This document shows, piece by piece, positions 9,684 through 17,812 of a stretch of DNA of 64,000 nt. Source of the DNA: a bacterium. GTDB lineage: Bacteria; Zhuqueibacterota; Zhuqueibacteria; Residuimicrobiales; Krinioviventaceae. Under the pieces are notes generated by a model. It was not told where the DNA came from, made no database searches, and saw only the letters and a list, made by a program, of their open reading frames with translations. The stretch lies in the NCBI GenBank assembly GCA_029561455.1, contig JAKQIY010000059.1, positions 1 to 64,000 of the forward strand, in the 5' to 3' direction. The position numbers were made by a program, and so were the translations under genes. The stretch's first letter is position 1. Each line of letters starts with the position of its first letter.

Positions 9684-11045
9684 ATGTCTGAATTTGTTGC
9701 CAACCTCATGGCAGAAGTTAAAGCCAAAAATCCCAACGAAAAAGAATTTTTGCAGGCTGTAGAAGAAGTTGCTGAATCTATTGCCATAGTATATGAACGT
9801 TACCCGGAATACCGTTCGGCGAAAATCCTGGAGCGGATCATTGAACCGGAACGGGTTATCATGTTCCGCGTTCCCTGGCAGGATGACCAGGGTGAAATCC
9901 ACATCAACCGCGGCTTTCGCATTCAAATGAACAGCGCCATAGGTCCCTATAAAGGCGGTCTGCGCTTTCACCCCTCAGTTAATCTTAGTATTTTGAAATT
10001 TTTAGCCTTTGAACAGGTGTTTAAGAATAGCCTGACCTCGCTGCCAATGGGCGGCGCCAAAGGCGGTTCAGATTTTGATCCCAAAGGCAAGTCTGATAAT
10101 GAAGTTATGCGTTTCTGCCAGAGTTTTATGAACGAATTGAACCGGCACATCGGCCCGAACACCGATGTTCCTGCCGGCGATATTGGCGTAGGCGGTCGCG
10201 AAATCGGTTTCCTGTTCGGCCAGTATAAAAAACTGCGCAATGAATTTACCGGCGTGTTGACCGGCAAAGGATTGAGCTGGGGCGGCTCGCTCATTCGCCC
10301 TGAAGCCACCGGTTACGGCTCTGTTTACTTTGCTTCCGAAATGCTGACCACCCGCAACCAAACCCTGCAAGGTAAAACCTGCCTGGTTTCCGGTTCAGGT
10401 AACGTTGCCCAGTATACGGTTGAAAAGATCATTGCGTTGGGCGGCAAAGTTGTTACCCTGTCCGATTCTAGTGGCTATATCTATGATGATCAGGGAATCA
10501 ATCGTGAAAAGCTGGACTTTGTTATCCAGTTAAAAAACATTCGCCGTGGCAGGATCCAGGAATATGTTGAAAAATATAAAAACGCGGTTTATACACCGGT
10601 CAATCCGGCCGATGATTTCAATCCACTGTGGAACCACAAAGCCGATTGCGCTTTCCCCAGCGCGACCCAGAATGAAATTAACGGCAAGGATGCCAAAAAC
10701 ATGCTGAGGAATGGCGTTTATGTGGTCAGCGAAGGCGCCAATATGCCCACTTCTCTTGAAGGCGTAAAACAGTTCCTGGACGCCGGTATTCTGTATGCTC
10801 CCGGCAAAGCGGCCAATGCCGGCGGCGTTGCTGTATCCGGTCTCGAAATGTCGCAAAATTCCATGCGCCTGCCCTGGACCCGCGAAGAAGTCGACGCCCG
10901 CTTACAGATGATCATGAAATCGATCCACAAAACCTGTGTAGAAAACGCTGATAAATTCGGCACCCCCGGCAATTATGTCAATGGCGCCAACATCGGCGGA
11001 TTCCTTAAAGTTGCCAATGCCATGATGGATCAGGGTCTGCTATAA
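9684..11045 (+). CDS. gdhA: Glutamate dehydrogenase, hexameric GdhA (NADP-type) family
   Basis: The 453-residue protein is a full-length glutamate dehydrogenase of the bacterial 450-residue subfamily, which interconverts 2-oxoglutarate plus ammonia and glutamate. Visible are the glutamate-binding KGGLRFHPSVN, the lysine motif PMGGAKGGSDFDPKG, the DVPAGDIGVGGREIG segment and the dinucleotide loop VSGSGNVAQY. The C-terminal AGGVAVSGLEMSQNS is typical of NADP-dependent enzymes. A good aaggag site precedes the ATG. The next gene starts 42 bases downstream on the same strand and a second, divergent glutamate dehydrogenase follows at 14286, suggesting one assimilatory and one catabolic enzyme. Cofactor specificity is inferred from family resemblance. 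Confidence 0.93.
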   Translation: MSEFVANLMAEVKAKNPNEKEFLQAVEEVAESIAIVYERYPEYRSAKILERIIEPERVIMFRVPWQDDQGEIHINRGFRIQMNSAIGPYKGGLRFHPSVNLSILKFLAFEQVFKNSLTSLPMGGAKGGSDFDPKGKSDNEVMRFCQSFMNELNRHIGPNTDVPAGDIGVGGREIGFLFGQYKKLRNEFTGVLTGKGLSWGGSLIRPEATGYGSVYFASEMLTTRNQTLQGKTCLVSGSGNVAQYTVEKIIALGGKVVTLSDSSGYIYDDQGINREKLDFVIQLKNIRRGRIQEYVEKYKNAVYTPVNPADDFNPLWNHKADCAFPSATQNEINGKDAKNMLRNGVYVVSEGANMPTSLEGVKQFLDAGILYAPGKAANAGGVAVSGLEMSQNSMRLPWTREEVDARLQMIMKSIHKTCVENADKFGTPGNYVNGANIGGFLKVANAMMDQGLL

Positions 11046-11087
11046 ACCGACAACCGCAACACCTGTAATAAAAAGGACCCCCTTTTT

Positions 11088-14000
11088 ATGTCCAGTGCAA
11101 TTAAAAAAGTGCTGCCCCATGCCGACCCCCTGTGGGTCGAGCATGGGTACGGCACCCGCTTTCAGGGATTCCAAAACCTGATGCGCCTGCGCATCAGGGA
11201 TATTTTACTGGTTTCAAGTCTCTACGATCTCTATGTCTTTGAAGAAGACGGCCGCCTTTATGAACTCATCCGCGAAAAATACCAGGGGCTGAATCTCAGC
11301 CATGCCCCGGAACTGACGCGCGTTTCCAGCGGCGTTGAAGCTCTGGCATTGATCAAAGAGGAACGACGCTTTGATATGATCCTTACCACCCTGCATATTG
11401 AAGACATGCGGGTCTCTACCTTTGCCAAAAAAATTAAAGAAGCCAACATTTCTGTGCCGGTTGTATTGCTGGCTTTTGATAACCGCGAATTATCCGATTT
11501 ATTGCTGCACCAGGATTCTTCGGTGTTCGACCAGATATTTATCTGGCAGGGCGATTTCCGTTTGTTGCTGGCGATCATCAAACACCTTGAAGATAAAATG
11601 AATGTCGACCACGATTCACACCTGGTCGGAGTACAATCCATCATTGTTATAGAAGATAATGTACGTTACTATTCTTCATTTTTGCCCATTATATATCTTG
11701 AAACCATGCGCCAATCGCAGCGCCTGATCTCGGAAGGCATCAATCTTTCCCATAAACAATTGCGGCAGCGGGCCCGTCCAAAAATTTTGCTGTGCAAAAC
11801 CTGGGAAGAAGCCAAAGACTATTTTGACAAGTACAAAGATACCATCCTGGGCATCATTTCCGATATTGAATTCCCCCATAACGGTAAAGTCGACTCACAG
11901 GCGGGTTTGGAATTCGCCCGCTATGTTTTAAGCGTCCATTCGGATATACCGGTGCTGTTGAATTCCACCAATCTTGAAAATGAAAAAAAGGCCCGCGAAA
12001 TCGGCGCTTCGTTTTTACTGAAAAATTCCCCTACTCTGCTGCATGATTTGCAAAATTTCATGATGAACAATCTCAGCTTTGGCGATTTTATATTTCGCAC
12101 CAAAGAAGGCGTGGAAGTCGGCAGAGCTACGGACCTGTTGTCGCTTGAGGAACAACTCAAGACTATTCCCGAAGAAAGCATTCAATATCATGCGGAAAGA
12201 AACCACTTTTCCAACTGGCTCAAAGCCCGCACCGAATTCTGGCTGGCCCATCAATTGCGGCCGCGCAGTATTGCCGATTTTCCCAGCATTGAAGATATTC
12301 GCCAGGACCTCATGTCCTCGCTGCAGGAATACCGCAAACTGCGCCAGCAGGGTATTATTACTGATTTTAAAAAAGAATCATTCGATCCATATAGCAGCAT
12401 GTCGCGTATTGGCGGCGGTTCGCTGGGAGGCAAGGCGCGCGGCCTCAGCTTTGTCAACATTTTGATCAATAACTATAATGTTCAGGATCAGTTCGAAGGT
12501 GTAAAAATATACATTCCCCCGGCAATTGTTATCGGCACAGATATATTCGATGATTTTATGAAAGAGAATGACCTGCACTATTTTGCTCTCTATTCTGCAG
12601 ACGATAATGCCATAATGCAAAAATTCCTGCGCACCGATAATTTCCCGGATGAAATACTTGACGAACTGGCCGCGTTTCTCGATTTGATTCATACTCCGCT
12701 GGCTATCCGTTCCTCCAGCTTGCTGGAAGATTCACATAACCAGCCTTTTGCCGGGGTATATCACACGTATATGCTGCCAAACAGCAATCCCAACCCTCAA
12801 GTGCGGTTAAATGAACTGGTGCAAACGGTAAAAAAAGTTTATGCATCCACATTTTTACAGTCGGCTAAAAATTATATCCGGGCGACCTCGTATCGCCTGG
12901 AAGAAGAAAAAATGGCAGTCATCATCCAAAGTATGATCGGCTCTCCTCACAATAACCGTTTTTACCCGGACTTTGCCGGCGTGGCCCGTTCCTACAACTT
13001 TTACCCGGTAGCGCCGCAAAAATCCACCGACGGTATAGTCTCTGCGGCCCTTGGTCTGGGTAAAACAGTGGTTGAAGGCGGTATGGCGGCCCGTTTTTGT
13101 CCCAAATATCCAACCAGGGTTGATCCCTTTAACGCGCCTAAATATTTGCTAAAAAATTCACAAATGGAATTTTTTGCCCTCGACCTGACCGCCCAGGCGG
13201 AATATACCAATGTACGCGATGATTGCTTTGTAAAAAAATACCCCCTCTCCGTGGCCGAAGAGGACGGAACGCTGTTCCAGTTGGCATCAACATATTCTTC
13301 CGAAAATGACGCGATTTATGACGGCACCTCCAAAAACGGAATGCGCCTTATCACCCTGGCGCCGTTACTAAAATTTAAAACTTTTCCGCTCCCGGAAATC
13401 CTTGAACTGCTGCTCGATATGGGCGGCTGGGGAATGGGCACCCCGGTGGAAATTGAATTTGCCGTTAACCTTTCCGTTCCCAAAGGCAAGCCCAAAGAAT
13501 TCGGCATATTGCAAATGCGCCCGATGGTTTTGAACCGTGAACTGGAAGTAATGAATATCGATCACTTTAAGCCTGAACAACTGGTTTGCAAAAGCTCCCA
13601 GGTTATGGGCAACGGCGTTATGGAAGACATTTATGATATTGTTATGGTTGACCGTGATCTGTTTGACCGGGCGCAAAGCCGGCTGGTCGCCCAGGAAGTA
13701 AGCCGTTTGAATGCCAAGCTGATTAGCGAAAACCGTCCTTATTTGTTGATAGGAGTCGGCAGGTGGGGCAGCCTCGATCCCTGGCTGGGCATTCCGGTGC
13801 GCTGGGATCAAATAGCCGGCGCGCGGGTCATCATCGAATCCGATTTCAAGGATTTCAGCGTGCTGCCCTCGCAGGGCTCGCACTTTTTCCAAAACCTCAA
13901 TTCCTTTATGGTCGGCTATTTTACCGTCCGTTCCGAGATGACAAATGATTTTGTGGACTGGGATTGGCTTAAAAATCAACAAACTATCGAGGTGTTGCAA

Positions 14001-14102
14001 TACACCAAACATATCCGTATTGATAAACCATGCATCATAAAAATGAATGGTCACGAAAGCAGTGGAATAATTCTAAAACCGGAGCATAATATTGACAGAT
14101 AA
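11088..14102 (+). CDS. REC-REC-PPDK_N protein, a PEP-synthase-like regulator or kinase
   Basis: This 1004-residue protein fuses two receiver-like domains to the ATP-grasp (PEP/pyruvate-binding) domain of PEP synthase or pyruvate phosphate dikinase. Receiver 1 (about 37-165) is degenerate: the expected phospho-aspartate region reads FDMILTTLHIEDM. Receiver 2 (about 187-330) keeps an aspartate in GIISDIEFP. The ATP-grasp part shows GGGSLGGKARGL near 441, PLAIRSSSLLEDS near 537, GLGKTVVEGGM near 655 and LQMRPM near 808. I find neither the swivelling phosphohistidine motif nor the PEP-binding barrel of true PEP synthases; instead about 190 residues with GVGRWGSLDPWLG (near 889) follow. It sits between two glutamate dehydrogenase genes and may couple a signal to central carbon/nitrogen metabolism, but its reaction is unknown. 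Confidence 0.75.
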   Translation: MSSAIKKVLPHADPLWVEHGYGTRFQGFQNLMRLRIRDILLVSSLYDLYVFEEDGRLYELIREKYQGLNLSHAPELTRVSSGVEALALIKEERRFDMILTTLHIEDMRVSTFAKKIKEANISVPVVLLAFDNRELSDLLLHQDSSVFDQIFIWQGDFRLLLAIIKHLEDKMNVDHDSHLVGVQSIIVIEDNVRYYSSFLPIIYLETMRQSQRLISEGINLSHKQLRQRARPKILLCKTWEEAKDYFDKYKDTILGIISDIEFPHNGKVDSQAGLEFARYVLSVHSDIPVLLNSTNLENEKKAREIGASFLLKNSPTLLHDLQNFMMNNLSFGDFIFRTKEGVEVGRATDLLSLEEQLKTIPEESIQYHAERNHFSNWLKARTEFWLAHQLRPRSIADFPSIEDIRQDLMSSLQEYRKLRQQGIITDFKKESFDPYSSMSRIGGGSLGGKARGLSFVNILINNYNVQDQFEGVKIYIPPAIVIGTDIFDDFMKENDLHYFALYSADDNAIMQKFLRTDNFPDEILDELAAFLDLIHTPLAIRSSSLLEDSHNQPFAGVYHTYMLPNSNPNPQVRLNELVQTVKKVYASTFLQSAKNYIRATSYRLEEEKMAVIIQSMIGSPHNNRFYPDFAGVARSYNFYPVAPQKSTDGIVSAALGLGKTVVEGGMAARFCPKYPTRVDPFNAPKYLLKNSQMEFFALDLTAQAEYTNVRDDCFVKKYPLSVAEEDGTLFQLASTYSSENDAIYDGTSKNGMRLITLAPLLKFKTFPLPEILELLLDMGGWGMGTPVEIEFAVNLSVPKGKPKEFGILQMRPMVLNRELEVMNIDHFKPEQLVCKSSQVMGNGVMEDIYDIVMVDRDLFDRAQSRLVAQEVSRLNAKLISENRPYLLIGVGRWGSLDPWLGIPVRWDQIAGARVIIESDFKDFSVLPSQGSHFFQNLNSFMVGYFTVRSEMTNDFVDWDWLKNQQTIEVLQYTKHIRIDKPCIIKMNGHESSGIILKPEHNIDR

Positions 14103-14286
14103 AGACCAAATACCGGATACCTGTCCACATTGTGGCCGGCAATTAAGCCCCTGGGAACAGGTGCTGCTGCGAGTCGACAGGGCATTGATGTGCAAAGGGT
14201 GTTGGTACAGAATATTTCTGGATGCGTTCGATCCGCCCACACCTCCAAACTTTGAACACAAAACCTCACAGGATGAGAATAATTAA
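14092..14286 (+). CDS. Small zinc-ribbon-like protein
   Basis: This 64-residue ORF starts at TTG 14092, inside the end of the upstream gene (11-base overlap), with ggag about 8 bases before it. It has two cysteine pairs, CPHCGRQ near residue 11 and CKGCW near residue 34, the spacing of a zinc ribbon or rubredoxin-like knuckle. The stop TAA shares its last base with the ATG of the second glutamate dehydrogenase, so translation is probably coupled. The tail after residue 45 is polar and probably disordered. Function is unknown; a metal-binding partner of the neighbouring enzyme is possible. Confidence 0.6.
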   Translation: MTDKDQIPDTCPHCGRQLSPWEQVLLRVDRALMCKGCWYRIFLDAFDPPTPPNFEHKTSQDENN

Positions 14287-15533
14287 TGGAATCGTATAAT
14301 TCTTTCCATGTCGCCCAAAAACAGGTGCAGGAAGCGGCAAAAATCCTCAACCTGGGGCAGGCAGCCACAGAATTGCTGTTATGGCCGCAGCGGGAATTTA
14401 AATTTACCCTGCCGGTAAAAATGGATAATGGCAAAACCAGAATTTTTCACGCCTGGCGTATTCAATACAATTTTGCGCGCGGACCCGCCAAAGGCGGGAT
14501 TCGCTTTCATCCGGATGAAACCGTCGATACCATCCGCGCCCTGGCATCGTGGATGACCTGGAAAACCGCGGTCGTCGACCTGCCGCTGGGCGGCGGTAAA
14601 GGCGGTGTAGTTTGCGATCCACGCAATATGTCCGACCGGGAACTGGAAAACATATCCCGCGCCTATATCCGCGCCGCTTTTCCATACCTGGGCATAGATC
14701 GCGATGTTCCGGCGCCGGATGTATATACCAATCCGCAAACCATGGCTTGGATGATGGATGAATATGAAACGCTCTTGCAGCGCCATCACCCCGGCGTGAT
14801 GACCGATAAACCCCAACAGCTTGGCGGCACCGAAGGCCGGCGCGACGCTACCGCCCGTGGCGGCGTCATCACGGTTCGCGAAGCCTGCCGCTGCCTGGCT
14901 ATCGATCCCACCGGCGACTTTGCTATTCAGGGGTTCGGCAATGCCGGACAAAGAGCAGCCCTGCTGCATAACGAAATATTGGGCGGCGGCCGGCTGGTCG
15001 GCGTCTGTGATTCGCGCGGCGGCATTTATAATCCAAACGGCTTTAACGTCAAAGAACTGGTCACCCACAAATTGAAAACCGGCACAGTGGCGGGCTTTCC
15101 CGGCGCCTCAAGTGTTCCGCGCGATTCGATCCTGGAAATGAATGTCGATATTCTCTACCCCGCGGCGCTGGAAAACTCGATCACCCTTGCCAATGCCGAT
15201 AAAATCAAAGCCAAAATTATTTGCGAACTGGCTAACGGCCCAACCTCGCCGGAAGCGGATATTATTCTCAATAAAAAAGGCATCCACGTTATACCGGATA
15301 TCCTGGCCAGCGCCGGCGGCGTCACCGTTTCTTACCTGGAAATGGTGCAAAACTCTTGCCTGGATTACTGGAGCGAAGAAACCGTTCACCAGCGCCTCGA
15401 TAAAAAAATATCGACAGCTTATCACACGGTCATGGAAGCGGTTAAAGAAAAAAAAGTCCATCCCCGCCTGGCGGCGACGATCGTTGGCGTAGCCAGGGTT
15501 GCCGAAGCCTGCGACCTGCGCGGCTGGGTGTAG
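14286..15533 (+). CDS. Glu/Leu/Phe/Val dehydrogenase, second glutamate dehydrogenase
   Basis: The 415-residue protein belongs to the shorter glutamate dehydrogenase subfamily (GudB/RocG and archaeal type), distinct from the 453-residue enzyme upstream. Visible are ARGPAKGGIRFHPDE, the catalytic lysine region DLPLGGGKGGVVCDP, DVPAPDVYTNPQTMAWMMDEY and the NAD-binding loop IQGFGNAGQRA. The C-terminal VSYLEMVQN matches GDH. It begins within the stop codon of the zinc-ribbon gene (TAATG overlap). A catabolic, NAD-using role is likely by family but the cofactor is not proven. The gene ends 44 bases from the convergent nadA gene, with no clear terminator between. Confidence 0.9.
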   Translation: MESYNSFHVAQKQVQEAAKILNLGQAATELLLWPQREFKFTLPVKMDNGKTRIFHAWRIQYNFARGPAKGGIRFHPDETVDTIRALASWMTWKTAVVDLPLGGGKGGVVCDPRNMSDRELENISRAYIRAAFPYLGIDRDVPAPDVYTNPQTMAWMMDEYETLLQRHHPGVMTDKPQQLGGTEGRRDATARGGVITVREACRCLAIDPTGDFAIQGFGNAGQRAALLHNEILGGGRLVGVCDSRGGIYNPNGFNVKELVTHKLKTGTVAGFPGASSVPRDSILEMNVDILYPAALENSITLANADKIKAKIICELANGPTSPEADIILNKKGIHVIPDILASAGGVTVSYLEMVQNSCLDYWSEETVHQRLDKKISTAYHTVMEAVKEKKVHPRLAATIVGVARVAEACDLRGWV

Positions 15534-15577
15534 ATATTATTGTTCAATAGTCCTGGCCGCGGTTTCGGATTTATTAT

Positions 15578-16633
15578 TTACCCAATCGCTATCATCCGGT
15601 CCACCGCTTGTTTGGCGCGCCGGCGGATATCCTCCGGCACATCGATCACATAGCGGTTATACAACAACGAATCCCTGGTTTGCTCCAGCGTTATTTCATT
15701 CATGTGCGGACAACGAATGCTGCACAACCGCAGCATTTCCTTGTGTGGATTGGCGGCGGCGATATTATCGCCCATGCTGCATTCGGTCAGCAGCAGGTAA
15801 CGCGGCGCTTGCGTGGTTTCTACATATTTGATCATTCCGGTCGTGCTTCCCGAATAATCGGCTGCATCGATAACCTCCGGCTTGCATTCCAGGTGGGCCA
15901 AAACGACCACATCGGGGAATTGCCTGCGCACATTAATAATATCTTCAACTGTGAACTTTTCGTGCACTTCGCATTTGCCGCTCCAGCCGATCATCCGGTA
16001 TTCCACGCCTTCGCCACTGTTTTTCAGTTTGGCGGGATTTTTGGTCGGCAAGATGATCTGCTTGCCGGTTTCTTTGGCAATATTTTTGGCCATAAATTCG
16101 TCCGGCAAAAAAATTATGGTTTGGTCGTTAAATGACTCGACAACCTGTTTAGCGTTGCCGGATGTGCAGCAGATGTCGCTTTCCGCTTTAACGTCTGCAT
16201 AAGTATTTACATACGTAACCACCGGCACGCCGGGGTATTGCTTGCGCAGTTCGCGAACATCCGCTGCCGTAATGCTCTCCGCCAGCGAACAGCCGCCTTT
16301 AGGCGAAGGCAGCAGCACAGTTTTTTCGGGATTGAGGATCTTGGCGGTCTCGGCCATAAAACGCACCCCGCAAAATACAATAATATCTTTATCGGTTCTG
16401 GCGGCTTCACGGGCCAGGCCCAGGGAATCGCCGGTGTAATCGGGCACCGAATAATAGAGCGCCGGTTCCATATAATTATGCCCCAATATAACCGCGTTTT
16501 TTTCCTGCTTCAGCCGGTTGACCTCGACAGCCAGTTCCGCTTTATAACGTAATTCCGCTTCGGGAACGATTTTACCCAGTCTTTCAACCATGATCTTAAA
16601 CATATCGTCAACGGTTTGCGCATTAAATGCCAT
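15578..16633 (-). CDS. nadA: Quinolinate synthase A
   Basis: The 351-residue protein is quinolinate synthase, which condenses iminoaspartate with dihydroxyacetone phosphate in NAD biosynthesis and carries a [4Fe-4S] cluster. The three conserved cluster cysteines are recognisable in FCGVRFMAETAK, ICCTSGNAK and TECSMGDN. Other family motifs are ILGHNYMEPALY, YVNTYADVKAESD and FLPDEFMAKN. I chose the ATG ending at 16633 because ggtg lies about 7 bases before it; a GTG at 16642 would add three residues. nadB and nadC are not adjacent. The gene stands alone, facing the glutamate dehydrogenase cluster, with a repeat-rich gap behind it. Confidence 0.95.
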   Translation of the reverse strand: MAFNAQTVDDMFKIMVERLGKIVPEAELRYKAELAVEVNRLKQEKNAVILGHNYMEPALYYSVPDYTGDSLGLAREAARTDKDIIVFCGVRFMAETAKILNPEKTVLLPSPKGGCSLAESITAADVRELRKQYPGVPVVTYVNTYADVKAESDICCTSGNAKQVVESFNDQTIIFLPDEFMAKNIAKETGKQIILPTKNPAKLKNSGEGVEYRMIGWSGKCEVHEKFTVEDIINVRRQFPDVVVLAHLECKPEVIDAADYSGSTTGMIKYVETTQAPRYLLLTECSMGDNIAAANPHKEMLRLCSIRCPHMNEITLEQTRDSLLYNRYVIDVPEDIRRRAKQAVDRMIAIG

Positions 16634-16877
16634 ATTATTCACCTTTTATCTTCAATGAGCCAATTTTCAAACTTTTACTTTCATATAAAATACAAATTAC
16701 ACTGTTAAAAATCAAGCACACCGGTTATAACAACCCGATAGAGCGGTATAATCCGGCAAATAAAGCATTGATTTCAAGGTCGGTCGCCTGAAAAGCAGTG
16801 GTCATCGGGTAGTCCCGTTGCTTTACCTTTCGGGACATATCGAGATGAACCGGGGAAAAAATTAATTGGTATCAGGT

Positions 16878-17410
16878 CCTGTCCCCTCGATACGACCCGT
16901 CCCGCCATGCGGGACGGCTCTACTCGGGGACCGGCTTTTTCGAAATAGGTGGCAGTCGTTGGGGAAATCCCGGTCGTCGAGTAGGGCCGAAAACGGATTA
17001 CGGAAAAGAACAAATACAGAATTCATGCAAAGAAATTAAACTCGGTGCGCTTACGGCCCTTATTGAGACGTACCGAAAAAACGCAAGGGCTTTATTGTAG
17101 TAGGCAGCCCTGTCCCCTCGATACGAGCCGTCCCGCCATACGGGTGCGGCTCTACTCGTGGACCGGCTTTTTCGAAACAGGTGGCGGTCGTTGGGGAAAT
17201 CCCGGTCGTCGAGTAGGGCCGAAAACCGATTACGGAAAAGAACAAATACAGAATTCATGCAAAGAAATTAAACTCGGTGCGCTTACGGCCCGTATCGTGA
17301 CGTACCGAAAAAACGCAAGGGCTTTATTGTAGTAGGCAGTCCCGTCCCCTTGATACGACCCGTCCCGCCATGCGGGACGGCTCTACTCTGGGATCGGCTG
17401 TTTCAAAAAC
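16878..17410. repeat. 231-bp tandem repeat, about 2.3 copies
   Basis: Copy 1 (16878-17108), copy 2 (17109-17340) and partial copy 3 (17341 to about 17410) follow one another with a period of 231-232 bases. Copies 1 and 2 are nearly identical over most of their length. Each unit starts with a palindrome-bearing segment (cccgtcccgccatgcgggac) and contains gaattcatgcaaagaaatta. The first about 60 bases recur inverted at about 48905-48965. ORFs inside are not conserved in frame and are not called. The rest of the gap, 16634-16877, shows no gene. Confidence 0.9.
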
Positions 17411-17613
17411 ATGCACTGGTCCTCGGCCAAGCCCCGGCACGACCAAATTTCAAAAATATTTCTCCACCGGGAATTTTTTCTGTTGTATTTTGTTGATAAA
17501 TTTTTTAGATTTAACCGTACAAATATTAATTTATTTGGAATTTCTCTACCATGTGGATAAAAAAATATAACACTCTTCATCAAACCTCTCCAGCACGGGC
17601 TAAGGCTATCCCA

Positions 17614-17718
17614 ATGACCGGATTATATTCTTTTATCAACATCCTGCACATTCTTGCCATTTCTATTTCGCTATTTCTATCGCTAGTTGCGCTACGAATT
17701 ATCGTGGTAAACAACTGA
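17614..17718 (+). CDS. Candidate ilv leader peptide (attenuator)
   Basis: A 34-residue ORF starts at ATG 17614 with taagg 8 bases upstream and stops at TGA 17716-17718, 94 bases before ilvD. Of its 34 residues, 17 are Ile (7), Leu (7) or Val (3), exactly the end products of the operon it precedes. The densest run, LVALRIIVV, ends two codons before the stop. This is the architecture of enteric ilv leader peptides, though no sequence homology is claimed. Two mutually exclusive hairpins begin 4 bases after its stop. A chance hydrophobic ORF is the alternative, but position, composition, ribosome-binding site and downstream RNA structure agree. Confidence 0.7.
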   Translation: MTGLYSFINILHILAISISLFLSLVALRIIVVNN

Positions 17719-17721
17719 TCC

Positions 17722-17778
17722 CTGACCTCTCTAGTACTTTATTATTTTTATAAATCCCGAGGTCAGAACTCCTCGGGA
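17722..17778 (+). promoter_or_regulatory. Mutually exclusive hairpins of a putative ilv attenuator
   Basis: Hairpin A pairs CTGACCTC (17722-17729) with GAGGTCAG (17759-17766). Hairpin B pairs TCCCGAGG (17755-17762) with CCTCGGGA (17771-17778). They share 17759-17762, so only one can form. A ribosome that reaches the leader stop (17716-17718) would cover the first arm of A and favour B; one stalled at the Ile/Val codons (17698-17709) would leave it free and favour A. This is attenuator logic. Hairpin B lacks an immediate U-run (gtgg, then aattatttt), so termination by B is uncertain. Confidence 0.6.
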
Positions 17779-17812
17779 GTGGAATTATTTTAACAATTTG
17801 AAAGGATACAAA

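Noticed and set aside
14379-15068. 229-residue antisense ORF in the second glutamate dehydrogenase gene
   Set aside because: A shadow of a gene with all family motifs; no ribosome-binding site or recognisable domain.
17045-17332. 95-residue ORF inside the tandem repeat
   Set aside because: It depends on the repeat unit and its frame is not preserved in the adjacent copy.
16878-17410. CRISPR array
   Set aside because: The repeat is tandem with a 231-bp unit and no short repeats separated by unique spacers.
17410-17613. Promoter for the ilv leader (TTGGAA near 17535)
   Set aside because: TTGGAA is present but no good -10 box lies at a suitable distance, so no site is claimed.
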